A stretch of DNA of 64,000 nt from Mesorhabditis belari (GCA_958450365.1 CAUEEP010000938.1:186001-250000), one strand, 5' to 3'. Positions 23,486-34,786 are shown, counted from the first letter of the stretch. Notes: generated by a model from the sequence alone, not told the origin. Made by a program: numbers and translations.

Positions 23486-25009
23486 TTACCTAACCGATGT
23501 GGCATCAACGCTCATCGGCCTTCCGCCTCTTCCCTCCCTCACACTCGCCCAATTTTGTCGCCGGAGATTCGCCGAGTGAATTTCCCGTTTTTCCGTTGTT
23601 TCAATTACCTAAAGTCTCATAGAGTTTTTAGATGAATTTGTAGTTTTTTTTAAATTTGTCCACAAAATTGTGGAGCTAAATTCCTTCGAAACTTCATTTG
23701 CTTACCGTTTGCTCCAATTTATTCTCCCAGAGTCGTAAAGAGGCCTCGAAATTCTTGCTGAGAATAACTCCATCGGGATATCTGCAACATAATTCAATTA
23801 TGATCGTTAGTTTATACATATTACCAGCCAAAAACATTCTGGCTGGACGGACGGACGGACAGCCACTGCCCTTTTACGATAGATTTCCAACAATTCCCTA
23901 CTTACACTGTTCGAAAATATCTCAAAGCGTAGTCGAGTGACATTTTATGATAAAACATTATATATTGAAGAGCCATTGCTTGACATCCATTTCGACCATC
24001 TTTTGAATATAATAACACCTAAAAATACTGTTCTTAAGTGATTCTCCGTCACTCACATGAGCTCCTTTCGTCCTCGCTTCGGCAATGAACTTGTTCACAG
24101 TGGGAAAGTTTGAGCAAATTGTCTAAAAGATCTATAAGATCAGAAAAACAAGGTCAAAAAGAATATTTTAATACTAAATCCGACTTCAGACGTTGTGAAA
24201 TCGTCAACAGAAATGGTGATCTCGGTGGGTGAGTGAAAGGCCTTTTGACCACACAAACAATCCGCTCCCGCAACGATTTTTCGTCGCTCGACTCCGGTGA
24301 GATTCTGAAAGCTGAGCTTTTAGACGATTTAGCACTTTTCCAAGTACATGTTTAAAGATACAAAGTCTAAGTCTGACCACAATGTATCGAATCCGATTTT
24401 TGCAGAGATATTCGAGATTTGAGCCCATCTCTTCGCTGCCACAGTGCAAAAACTCGAGGATGCGATAGGCTTCGGAACGGCAACTGAAAAGAGATTTATA
24501 ATTTGATCGTTTTAAACGTTTTTTTTTTTGCTTAATTAGGACTTGAACATTTTCATTATCGTTTTGATGACCTACACGAGCGCTGAATCGAGTGATTGTG
24601 AGTGTGGCTGCGAGAGGCGACGTCGCATAAAAGAGCTCACATTTCGATCCGGTGGAGAGATCGACTCAACCGTGATCAACTTAAACAAAAATTTCTCTAA
24701 TAGTAAAATTGAAACTATTTTTCCCAAACCTTTGCCTGATTTCCGGTGGATTGAGCGGGTGATCGAGAACATGAAGAGGTTCTTGATCGAATCGATGAAC
24801 ACGGAGAATCAAGCGGGGTTGGGCCGGACTGAAAACAACTTTCTATCGTTTCTATCGTTTTATAATCTATCTAAAGAAGGCCCTAAATTACTACTGTAGT
24901 ACTTACGTGCAGTAGTAACTCAATCTGGTCCTAAATCCTAACCTAATGCTGATAAGAAACAATCTGTCACCTCTTGTCGAATGATTGACTTTGATCGTGC
25001 CATTTCCAT
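23486..25009 (-). CDS. Catalytically dead dual-specificity phosphatase (STYX/MK-STYX-like)
   Basis: Exons at about 25009-24971 (MEMARSKSIIRQE), 24828-24730 (a Ser-rich tail), 24680-24575, 24490-24370, 24305-24190, 24125-24055, 24017-23905, 23785-23710 and 23600-23486. The core follows the DSP fold: AYRILEFLHCGSEEMGSN then LCKNRIRYIV, ITISVDDF, SNFPTVNKFIAEA, VLLYSKDGRNGCQAMA, MSLDYALRYFRTV and FEASLRLWENKLEQ. The signature HCxxGxxRS is replaced by YSKDGRNGC, so the nucleophile Cys is Ser and the phosphate-binding Arg is Gly. It should therefore bind, but not hydrolyse, phosphoprotein, as a scaffold or decoy. A Ser/Arg-rich N-terminus precedes the domain. The stop codon is at 23486-23488. One donor (gtcgga) is weak. 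Confidence 0.75.
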
Positions 25010-25842
25010 TGACTTCAGCACTTCTGAAATGACTTTATCATTTGTTTACCTCAAAAATAATAAAGAAAAAAAAAGCCTGAGCAAGATGGTAATTAATGTC
25101 AAAGCGATATTTACGTGAAAAATGAAAAAAAGGATGAGTCGGAAAAACACCTCAATGAAGAGTCTGATAGAGATAGATGAAAAGGGAAAAAAAGGTAGCC
25201 ATGGAAATTGAATGAGTGAAAAGAAAACGGTACAGCAATTAGGGGATACACACCTATCTATTGAAAAGATTCGGAAGAGTCTTCACTCAATGGAAATCTT
25301 CATTCTTGAGGTTATTTGTGCGGAACTCGAGGGAAATTGTGTATGTAAACAATTAAAATCGAGATGAGTCAAGAAAAAGTTGTCTGATTTAAGAGATCGA
25401 TCAAGATATGGAAACTTCCGGATTGTAAGCTTTTTTACAACAGGGTATCCAATAAAAACCAACAGGTTATACAATAAAAAGTCCATAACTGTAGCGAAAA
25501 CAGATTTCTAATAAGCCTTTTAGCACAAAACCTTATTTTAACATTGAATAACAAAAATCAAAAATTAAAATCACAACAATTGTTTAAAGTTTCCTCCTTT
25601 CACCGCAATACATTTCTTAATATGATAGAAACAAAATAATAAACGCAACATAATAAAACGAGTGCTATAGAAGCTATTTAATAAAATGCCGGGTTATTGG
25701 GGGACAAAAAGAAAGGGTTTAGACAATGAAAGCGATGATGGAAAAAGAGGGGATCACACAAGAGGAAATGGATGATATTGACACGTCACAGGTGTGTCAA
25801 ATAAAGAGTACTTCTCTAAGTAACAAGCTTTGTCTTGTAGTA
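25010..25842. other. Upstream region of the pseudophosphatase gene
   Basis: AT-rich, with no exon pattern on either strand. It is the likely promoter region for the leftward pseudophosphatase gene. No specific site is recognisable. Confidence 0.4.
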
Positions 25843-26360
25843 GGCTGTCCAGAAAGTCTTTTCGTTTTTTTCGTTAAACCCAACAAATGCACCAATTGAA
25901 CTACGATTTATTTCAGTAGAAAGGCCAATTATTTCTCTGCAAAATAACATTAAAGTGGGTTTAAAATATCTTAGGCTTAGGCTTAGCCTAAGATATGCTT
26001 GCATTTTTTTAGGAGCGTGAAGTCGGGTAATCAAAAAGGACGACGGCTAGATGGTGCGTTTTAGACACTTTAGTCAAGGAAACCTATCTTGGTGTCAATA
26101 GATAAAAGATAGGGCACGAAAAGTTAAGTATGTAGCCAAATTTTCAAAGAAATTGATTCAACTAATTTCTTCGTAGAGGTTTTTCTAGATTTTTTACGAA
26201 AAACGCGCCTTTACTCTCGCATTTGCGCCCAAATTGACTTAAAAAGATGAGAAATTGAACAATAAACACTTTTTATTTAGAGCAAAACCATAAGTTGATT
26301 GTGAATTGGTTATTTTTCAGCGAAAATATGAAAAAAAACGAAAAGACTTATTCACCAACC
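25843..26360. mobile_element. Mariner-like non-autonomous element
   Basis: The left end ggctgtccagaaagtctttt and the inverted right end (aaaagacttattcaccaacc) are imperfect inverted repeats of the mariner ITR type, flanked by TA. The 518 bp interior has no transposase frame. It contains an agata-flanked (ttaggc) stretch at about 25970. Diverged relatives lie at about 8359 and 8700. Confidence 0.8.
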
Positions 26361-26527
26361 TAATAGAAGGTAAACCTTTTAGCGCTTTCTTTCGAATAAA
26401 GCGTTTTCTAAAACGTGTTAACTTTCGAAAACTACCGTAGTCTTGGAGATTTCAGTTCAAAATGAAAGTACCTATTCAGACCTAAAATCTTTGTCTGTCT
26501 TATAATACAATTAGATTCAAGCCAATC

Positions 26528-26640
26528 GACTTCCCCTTCCATCCCTTCCCTTCCCCTTTCCTTCCCCCCTTCCCCCATCCCCTTCCCCTTCCCCTTCCCC
26601 TTCCCCTTCCCCTTCCCCTTCCCCTTCCCTTCCCCCTTTT
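26528..26640. repeat. Pyrimidine microsatellite (ccccttt/ccttcc type)
   Basis: About ten copies of ccttcc-like hexamers with minor variation. On the minus strand it translates as a Lys/Gly stretch, an artefact of the repeat. Confidence 0.9.
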
Positions 26641-27020
26641 CACCCCCGCATTCCACAGATCGTCTTTCTTTCAATGCCTCTTATCCGAATAACAGAATAA
26701 TTGGGATGTTTTCTTTCACAATTTTCTTTTTTCTTAATCCTCTTTTTTTCGGTTCTCGATTTTTAATTTGATTTTTGTTAATTAATTTTCCTGTATAACT
26801 GATGATTCGATTTTGCAAAAGTTGTAGTTTAGATACAATCGTTTGAAAGGAAAATGACTCTTGACAAATTCAGGAGTTCAAGTTTATAGATTTGAAATTG
26901 TGGGTTTTGTTTAACTCTTTTTGGAAAGAATATGTTTTGAAAAGTTGGATAAGTTGCCGATCAATGCGTTGTGTATATTTTTGTAAGAAGTTTTCATTTT
27001 TATTGACTCTATTTTATTAT

Positions 27021-30000
27021 TTATGCATCGAGGGTGCTGGGAGTCCAGAATTGAGCACAATTTTGACTGTTCTTCACCGTCGGGACGAAAGGACATGTCT
27101 GAAATTGAGAAAATTGAGAAAATTGCTCATTTTGTAGTCAAAAGGAGCCGGGGGAGTTAAACAAGGATATACAAATCAGATCATCAAAGATTATATTAAA
27201 ATACATTTATTCATACGAATAATGTGGTAAAAAAAAGCCTTACGAAACCACAGCCCCTAAGCCCTAAATGCATGGTAAGAAATCCATATCTAAGGGAAAA
27301 AAAGATCCAATAATCTAGCCGGCGGGATTGAACCCTTGATCTTCCGACCCAGATACAAGGCTCTTAGCCAGTCGACCATGACGACCAATCTTTTAGGTTT
27401 CTAAAAGTCAGTTTTCCCTACCGTTGATGGACAGCTGAGAGTTGGATTCGCATCTGACAGATTCACTTGTGTCTGCTTTTGCCCAACTGGTTGCACAATT
27501 GTGTTCCACAGGTTCTTCGCCACCTGCAATTTTTGTATTGTAGCCATGTATTGTTGTTAATTACCCATTTGTCTGTTCTATATTCCTATAACCACTCACC
27601 ACAGCGTGTCCAAATTTCGAGAAATGGAAGCAATCGGGGGCAAAGAAGGTCAAATCGACTTTTCCGTCCTGAGAATTTGTTATCAAAGTCTTTTTCTATA
27701 AGAAACCGCCATTGGTGGAGTGTGAACACCGTTGAAGAATGGTTGAATGACGAGAGTGAAATCATCGGCCTCGAAGACTCCGGTATCTTGGAGTTGTTGT
27801 TGGGTTTTCTGAAAGGATTTCAATGACACTGTCTTGAAAGGTCAAGCAATAGAAGTTATTTAAAAATTCTTGATTAACAAGGGAATGTCAACGGGGTGTG
27901 ATGGCCAAATGACAGGAGCTATATACTAAACGACGTAGAATTTTGCGCTGATTCCTTTCCGTCTCTGCCATGGAGCACTGTGTCAAAATTTAAAAGCGCT
28001 CAAAGTTTTGTATGGATCGCAGAAAACAGATTCTGGGTTTATTATTATTAAGATGAGCTTATAAGTTGACCTACCACAGAGGCCAAAGATGTCGCGATGG
28101 CCGAGTGGCAATGCGCTTGAATACCAAGCAAGGACCCTAGGGTTCGAGTTCGGCGTTTGGCTTTTGTTTTTTGCTTCTTTTTCCTTTGAATGGTTTGAGT
28201 GTTTTCGCGATGTTGGCCCGTCATCATCAGCTGTATGTATATCCAGAGCTACGGTGTGCCAGATGCTGTACGATTGTGCGCGCAAATAGAGAACAGTCAA
28301 ACCATTCAAAGCTAAAAGAAGCAAAAACAACGCCGGACTCGAACCCTAGGGTCCTTGCTTGGTATTCAAGCGCATTGCCACTCGGCCATCGCGACATCTT
28401 TGGCCTCTGTGGTAGGTCAACTTATAAACCCAGGATCTGTTTTCTGCGATCCATACAAAACTACTTTGAGCGCTTATAACTTTTGACACAGTGCTCCATA
28501 GCAGAGACGGAAAACAGATTTGGAATCAGCGCAAAATTCTACGTCGTTTAGTATATGGCTCATGATATTTGGCCATCACACCCCGTTGACGTTCCCTTGT
28601 AAGTAAGAAATCCTCCTAACCATGTAATTCTGGCAAACATCATCGATGTCGGCATTTGTGAAGTTCTTGTCGGCCTCGCATGGGCATTCGAATCTGTAAA
28701 AATCGACCGTATTAGTTAATAATAAGTACCTGCATAATATCTAATTTTGATTTTTTAGAAAATCTATAATATTTTTCTATCAAAACTCCTTACGTATGAA
28801 GTCCATCACAGAAGAATTGTCCCCTATCGACTCGTCTCAGCATTCCCATGTTGAACATTCCAGTCATTGAAACAATGGTTCTGAAAAGGTTTTAAACTTC
28901 AAGAACTTTAAACTTCAAGAACTCTAATATAATTTAACTATTTTATTATCATTTTTTTAAAAATAAACCTTGGCATTTTGTCCTTGAAAACTTGCACGGC
29001 GGCTTTGATATTGTCACGGAAATGTTCAGGTGAGTGAGTTCCCTGAAAGAATTTATGAAAGATTATTGATTGATTTTAGATCTTGATTATTGATCTTTTT
29101 AAAGATCTTTGATGATTTTAGAATCTTTTTAAAGATCTTTGATCATTTTTAAATATTCCTGACTCACCGAAGAGTTCTTGATCTTATCTTGGCAATAGGC
29201 GCAAATGTCGTTTCCACCGATGAACAAATTGATCAACTTCCAGTCATTTTGGAAATCGATCTGAAACATTTGAACATTACAACAATTACCTATATGGTTA
29301 AAAACTTCTTTTCTAGATGTTTTTTTTTTAAAAACTAACATCAGGATGATTCTTCATCTTTGTGATGAGACTCTCAGCTTGTCCCTTGAGATCTCCACTC
29401 TCGGCTCCCGGCACTCCTCCATTCAGTCGAGCCACCTTCAATTTCAAGTTCGATTCAATAATATTTACTAATAAAGAATGATTGATAAGTATTGTCGCGT
29501 GCTTGGCCTCGAGCAAAGTGTCTTTTTTGAAAAGCACAAGAATCGCAATAAACCTTTTTAGTCATTATCATTTTCAGACTCTTAGCAACATTTTGAGATG
29601 TTACTCATAAGATTTGGAACTAACCTCGAGGAATAACACGCGTTCAATCACGCGACAATACTTATTAACCCTTGTAGATAAAGTGCAATAAAAATTTCAA
29701 TATTAAAAGCTGTCTTTACCTCCCAAACGTTCTCGGATCCCGTTCCAACGGCGTATCCCTGAATGCTGGGATTGAACCGCTTCATAATATCTGAAATGTT
29801 AAACTGTGATTTAGATTTAAACATTGGCATCAAATCAGTTAACTCACTGGGCACAGTGATCTGCTCATCGAGATCGACCTGTCCTCCCGCGTGGAAAGAC
29901 AATCCTCTGTACTGAAGAATGACAGCGATCGCATCATGTGGAGCAGCTCCAGCTCCGTTTGCTGCCTAGATTATGATAAAGTACTTTTTATTGCTTTCGC

Positions 30001-30417
30001 TTGAAAATATAATAGAAGCCTTGGATAGAAATCTATTTTGAAAAAAGTTCTGTTATTTTTTTTACCGTCAACGAGTCTCCAATCGCGCCGATCACTTTGA
30101 TGTCAGCAAAGCGAACTTGGTTGACATTTGTTGGCACGTGTGCACTTCTGAAAACAAAATATTAAGCCAATAACTTTCCAAAGTTGTTTTTTAAAGTTTT
30201 ATAAAACTTACGGCACCATCACTTTCGGATCACATGTGAAACCGGGAGCTCCGAGGGTTTTCAAGTCAGCCAAAGCTGTTTGCGTCAACGCAAGCGCCAG
30301 AAGTAGAACTTAAAAGGAATGGCTAATCTTGTAAAATCCAGAATTTACAAAGGAAAAGAGATCAATTATCTATATTCCTTAATAAACGAATAAATTTGTC
30401 AACTTACAGCTTTTCAT
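27021..30417 (-). CDS. Phospholipase-B-like GDSL esterase 1, secreted
   Basis: About 14 exons. A 10-base coding exon (30417-30408) splices to a signal peptide (MKSFLLLALALTQTALA). GDSL block I is GAIGDSLT (about 30085), with AANGAGA and the ITVP loop next, then [34 protein letters not shown], block III LFIGGNDIC (about 29210), MTGMFNMGMLRRVD, and the Asp-His block [12 protein letters not shown] (about 27625). The last exon (27098-27021) gives TCPFVPTVKNSQNC and ends at a stop next to an AATAAA signal. Nucleophile Ser, oxyanion Asn and the DxxH pair are all present, so it should be an active secreted phospholipase B/lysophospholipase-type enzyme. It is paralogous to the next gene on the right. 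Its introns hold a SINE-like piece, a foldback element and a MITE. Confidence 0.9.
27300..27395 (-). ncRNA. tRNA-like sequence, SINE-type relic
   Basis: On the minus strand an A-box-like TGGTCGACTGG (27378-27368) is followed about 35 bases later by a perfect B box GGTTCAATCCC (27334-27324), the spacing of a tRNA promoter. The acceptor ends do not pair well, so it is probably a tRNA-derived SINE or pseudo-tRNA rather than a working tRNA. It lies in the last intron of the first esterase gene. Confidence 0.55.
28091..28157 (+). ncRNA. tRNA-like unit, left arm of the foldback element
   Basis: It has a perfect A box TGGCCGAGTGG (28098-28108) and a near-perfect B box GGTTCGAGTTC (28141-28151). An anticodon-like hairpin (gctt-loop-aagc) lies between them, but position 33 is not T and the acceptor stem does not close. 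It is best read as tRNA-derived. Confidence 0.55.
28331..28394 (-). ncRNA. tRNA-like unit, right arm of the foldback element
   Basis: Inverted copy of the left-arm unit. The A box is TGGCCGAGTGG (28388-28378) and the B box is the consensus GGTTCGAGTCC (28345-28335). Transcription from either unit would run into the centre and make a self-pairing RNA. Confidence 0.55.
29487..29661. mobile_element. Small MITE, taataagtattgtcgcgtgc family, copy 2
   Basis: The left end ataagtattgtcgcgtgctt and the right end cacgcgacaatacttatt are inverted. It has the same family ends as 18572-18700 and is intronic in the first esterase gene. Confidence 0.7.
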
Positions 30418-31067
30418 GATGACCGAGGCTGTGATAGGCTCTGATATTTTGTCTAATTTCCCAGAACCTCAAATAGCAAAGACGCGGCTCAATGGGTTCA
30501 CCGACTGGCGACAGCTATCTTGAATTCCCAAATGCTTTTTTCTTTGCCAAGTTATGACTTTTTTATAATGGCATTGTTTGTAGTTTTGTGATAAGCCGGG
30601 AGAGTTCTTTGAGTGATTGGAAAAGGACATCCGTTTTCCTCGTTTTCTGATAACTTTTCTGATAACTGAATTCAAAATTTCTACACTGCATTCAAGCAAT
30701 TCCGGTTTACACAACTTATCAAAGCAAAAATATCTTAATCTTAATCCAAAAATTCTTCACACGATTTCAATCCAGTTCTTCCTATTTGCTTATTTTAGAT
30801 AAGAACTAGGGGAAACGGATCTTTGAAAAGGAAAACTCAGCGCTCATCTTGATCAAAGAACTTTAAATTGAACAATCTAGGTAAGACTTTAACTTTTCTT
30901 GTAGTTATTGTGGAATATATAGAGTTTACTCTCATCCACACCCAAATACCCTTTGAACTAATAAAACGTTTTTTTATGTTCACACAAAATGCATCGTAAA
31001 AATGTTATCTCGGCGTTTTTCGATTCTCAAAATGTGCAAAGAGTTTATTTGAAAGAAAAAAACGTTT
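30418..31067. other. Spacer between the two esterase genes
   Basis: About 650 bp, presumably promoter of the left esterase gene and 3' flank of the right one. No exon or clear motif seen. Confidence 0.4.
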
Positions 31068-34000
31068 TCAATCAAGAGCACCTGGGCTCATGTATTGTGA
31101 GCAATCCTGACTGTTCTTGTAGGTTCGGAAGAAGGGGCAAGTCTGAAAACAGGATCATTGAGAGGAAAAATCATGGAGTTGATCAGAAAGGTTGATCAGA
31201 AATTCGAAATCTTATTATAAGACGCAAAGTTTGTCTGTGTGTGTGTCTATCCGTTCACTTCATAACTCGAGTCCCAGTGAGAATTTCGGTCTGATTCTTT
31301 GGGACAATATGTAATCGACTACGGCGGTTTCGCCTGTCAATTCAGAATTGAAAGATCTTTAACCGTTTTTGAAACATTGAAAAAACTGAAATTGGCGATG
31401 AGATCAAAGGCGGCGGCGAGATCAAAGACGCCTAGAAGTACTTAAAAAAATTAATTTCGGATTCATTTGCTCAGAATATGTTGGGGGAATTATACTTAAG
31501 TTTTGGCACCAAAAACATTTTAAAAAGATTTGATGTTTTGAGAAGACGATGAAGGCGGAAAAACTCAAAGGGTCGGCGGCGATGATCAAAGGGAATGTTA
31601 AATTTCTGTTAAATCAAAGTCTATGGGGAAATTTTCAATTTCAGATTTAATGTAACTGTTTTAATACAACTATTGTAGAGTACAATTGTAGATTCAAACC
31701 GGATCGGGACAGCTGAGATGAGCCTCAGTGATGCCGAGATCCATCCAATGATCCTTGCTTCCAACTGGTTGTAGCATGTTGTTCCACAAGTTGTGCCCCA
31801 CCTTTTAGAGTTCAATTTTAAGTTTACTATCAGTAAGAACAATTTTATAAGCCATGTCGCTTTTAAACTTACAATCGAATGCCCAAGCTGCGAGAAATGG
31901 AAGCAATCCGGGGCAAAGAAGTCGAGGAAAGACTCGTTTTTCTGAAATTATTCTTTAAAACATATCAAGAGCATAAATATTAAAAAGTAATATAAAAAAG
32001 CAATCAAATTTCCAAAAACCGACCACTTGAGGCAGTTGATCGACATTTTGGAACCATGGTTGAATGACAAAAGTGAAATCGTCTCGCTCGAACTCGTGTG
32101 CGTCCTCGATCTTTTGAGCTTCAATCTAAAGGAATATTATCTGAATAATATTAATAGTAAGTAATAAGATTTGAGTTGTATTAGACAATAGCAATATAGC
32201 CTACTAATACTAAAAGAGTTTTTTTGTTACCTGGTACGAAATGGAGACATTTCGGAGATCAGCGTCCGAGACATTGTCCGCCTCGCAGTGACACTCGAAA
32301 CTGAATCCCAAAACCGTAATCCCGTAATCCCAAAAGTGCTTTCATTCGTAACAAATGATGTTTTTCTAGCTTTTGTCACTTACACATGTAGCGCTTGACA
32401 GAAGAATTGTCCATTGTCGATTTTTCTCAACAGATCCATATGCATGAAACCCATCAAAGAAACGATTGTTCTAAAAGTTTGCAGAAATATAAAAATCGTA
32501 CATAATGCAAATGTAAATGAAAAATTAACTGTGCTTCATAGCTTCATAGCTTCATAGCTTCACAGCTTCATAACTTCATAGCTTCATAGCTTCTTTGCTC
32601 AAACCTTGGTAGTTGACTGAACACTTGAACAGCATCATAGATTCCTTTAGCATAACCTTCAGGTGAAACATCACTGTCGGGACCAGGGTACTAAAGATAA
32701 TTGAGAAAAATGAGTATTATTTTGGAGTTACCGGATGAGAGCACCATCCACACACGTCATTTCCACCAATGAAGATGCTCAGTAGTTTCCAGTCGTTTTC
32801 AATGTCAATCTAAATTAGATTCTTCGTGATTAAATAAATAATTGAAGAAATTTGGGTAAACTTCGATTAAAGGTCAATTAATGGAGATTGCGTCAATTAA
32901 ACAAATTAAATTAGCTGAGTATCTTTTACACGAGTCGCACTGTATGAAGTTAGCGTTTTTTCATTTCTAGTTTTTCTCAACGCTTGTTGCTATTATCATT
33001 GAAAGACTTTTCAGTGCAAACCTCTGGATGAGCCTTCATTTTCTGGATGAGAGCCTTGGCTTGAGCGGTCAAATTTTGTCCTCCAGCTAGACTTTTTGCT
33101 CCCGGGATTCCACCATTCAATTTAGCCACCTTGATTTTAGTTCTTCTTTCAAAAATGGTTCTTTTTTTCATTACCTCCCAAACGTTTTCCGATCCAGTGT
33201 TCACGGCATATCCTTTCAAGTTTGGGTTGTATTTCTTGAGGATATCTAAAAAGTCAAGTAGCAAAGATTTTCTAGAAAACAAACTTGGCACAGTGATTTG
33301 TTCTTCGAGAGTCAATTGTCCACCAGCATGGAAAGAGAGACCTCGATATTGGAGGATGATTGCAAGCGGATCTGGGGGATCTTTCGGGGCACCGGCTCCA
33401 TTGGCTGCCTAGAATAGGAAGAAATTTGTTAATTTGTTAATTTGTTCATTTGTTCATAGGATAAAAATTCAATTAGCATTTAATCCGAATTTTTTTTACC
33501 GTCAACGAGTCTCCGATCGCTCCAATAACGGTGATGTCAGCCGGTCGAAGTTGATTTACATTAGTCGGCACTTTTGCGCTCCTGGAGCATTTCTATTCAT
33601 TTTAATAAGTTTTCTACAAACGGTGCCATCAATTTTGCATCACAAAAGTAGTTGGGATCACCGAGTGATCGAACGCATTCTCCCGGCGAGAACAGAGCCA
33701 ACAGGAAGCACACAACTGAACAACACAGATTGACAGATTGAGTTTCAAGTTTCAGTCAATTTCGCCAACAAGCTAGACTACTTAAGGTCTTGCCGCGGGC
33801 CAATTTCGTGCCTAGGTACCCTAGTGGATAGTGTGTTAGCGCGTCCTTGGTTCAGACCCTTTTTTTGTCCCTGGTTCAGATCCACTGTCGATCAGACTTA
33901 CCAGGGAACCTTCCCAAGTTACCCGCGAGTTGCAATATGAGGTAGGTGCAAAAAGAAAGGCCTGAAAATGTACGTTTTGCCGATTAGCGGTTTTTGAAAA

Positions 34001-34204
34001 CAGTTTCTGAACGTACATTTTCAGGCCTTTCTTTTTGCACCTACCTCATATTGTAACTCGCGGGTAACTTGGGAAGGTTCCCTGGTTAGGGTTAAGCTAG
34101 GTTCAACGTGCTGGCGATTTAACAGCCAGAAGCTAAACTGGATGATGTTCAATGCTAATTCATAAGCACAGTATACTTTTACAAAACTCACGTGTCGCCC
34201 GCAT
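31068..34204 (-). CDS. Phospholipase-B-like GDSL esterase 2, secreted
   Basis: Tandem paralog of the gene to its left. Exon 1 (34204-34192, MRAT) splices across a first intron to [17 protein letters not shown], completing a signal peptide. Then come [25 protein letters not shown] (block I, about 33510), [63 protein letters not shown] (block III), [27 protein letters not shown] and [15 protein letters not shown] (Asp-His block, about 31900). The last exon (31142-31068) is [17 protein letters not shown], homologous to the last exon of the paralog. A TGA at 31694-31696 follows directly if the preceding donor (CCG|gt) is not used; splicing to 31142 is preferred because the paralog does so. All catalytic residues are kept. 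Confidence 0.88.
32528..32602. repeat. 9-bp tandem repeat (agcttcata)
   Basis: About eight copies of agcttcata-like units with single-base variants, within an intron of the second esterase gene. Confidence 0.85.
32840..32990. repeat. Dispersed repeat related to the 17230-17880 element
   Basis: It shares aaggtcaattaa, caattaaacaaatta, gtatcttttac and tttctcaac-type words in the same order as the interior of the element at 17230-17880. It is intronic. Confidence 0.5.
33812..33893 (+). ncRNA. tRNA-like sequence beside a palindrome
   Basis: An A-box-like ctagtggatagtg and a B-box-like ggttcagatcc (about 33881-33891), with an earlier ggttcagaccc at about 33850. Spacing fits a tRNA-derived SINE head. 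No closed cloverleaf is evident. It lies in intron 1 of the second esterase gene. Confidence 0.4.
33901..34085. mobile_element. Near-perfect hairpin MITE with TTA flanks
   Basis: Arms of about 75 bp (ccagggaaccttcccaagtt to aaatgtacgtt and the inverted partner) around a short loop, flanked by TTA on both sides. One internal base differs (gttgcaatatg against catattgtaac). The 3-base TWA-type target suggests a Harbinger-like MITE. Confidence 0.85.
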
Positions 34205-34786
34205 TGGATTCAAAATCAAATATTTGGAATCTCAATAAAAAGTCAGAAGCCAAAGATTGGCGAAAAGCAAACGATTGGAAAATCCCATAAAAATCTCTTA
34301 AAAATCTCATAAAATTGTTATCTCAAAACCCAAGAATGAAAATTTTCTTCTTGAAGTTAACAAACAAACATAAAAAACTTTTTAGAATGCAATTTTGCAA
34401 TGTTTTAGAGTGTGAAATTTTATTCATACTGTTAAAAACATTCACACAAAATGAGATCAAAATCGAACCGTTTTGGGCATTGAGAATTTGAAGGAATTTA
34501 AAGCTTTTCTTTTGATCGTTTAGAGAAAAAGAGTTGAAGCTCAAAAATAATAAATAAAAGTTTTGAAAAAGAAAAAGAAACCCTGATAATTTGATATAGA
34601 AGAAACGGATCACTTTTACTCGTATACATAGAAATCTCGAAAATTTTCTGAATCAATCAAATTTTTCTAGAGTTTACAACAAACAAAGGTTATCAACAAA
34701 GGTCTTGAAATTAGATTTTGAAGTTTGAAAGGTTAGGTTCCATTCACTAATAGCAAAGACTATCAGTTTTCTGGTAAGATTCGATT
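34205..34786. other. Spacer between esterase 2 and the Kv gene
   Basis: AT-rich. The 96-codon minus-strand frame at 34323-34613 is Phe/Leu-rich and lacks splice or family support. It is the likely upstream region of esterase 2 and 3' flank of the channel gene. Confidence 0.4.

Larger units (their letters stand above)
27878..28599. mobile_element. Foldback element with a tRNA-like unit in each arm
   Basis: A 722 bp near-perfect palindrome. The left arm is about 27878-28200, the right arm about 28290-28599, with about 90 bp of unique centre. Ends are caaggga...tcccttg, flanked by TAA on both sides, a 3-base duplication as in PIF/Harbinger-type insertions. Each arm contains an inward-pointing tRNA-like sequence. 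It occupies an intron of the first esterase gene, ending about 20 bp from a splice donor. Confidence 0.85.

Noticed and set aside
26432..26674. Minus-strand Lys/Gly-rich frame
   Set aside because: Translation of the ccttcc microsatellite.
28091..28157. A genuine tRNA gene
   Set aside because: A and B boxes are good, but the acceptor stem does not pair and position 33 is not T; kept only as tRNA-like.
28089..28479. Plus frames across the esterase intron
   Set aside because: They are arms of the palindromic element containing tRNA-like sequence.
30989..31195. Plus-strand frame of 68 codons
   Set aside because: It overlaps, antisense, the last exon of esterase 2 ([12 protein letters not shown]), which has a paralog match.
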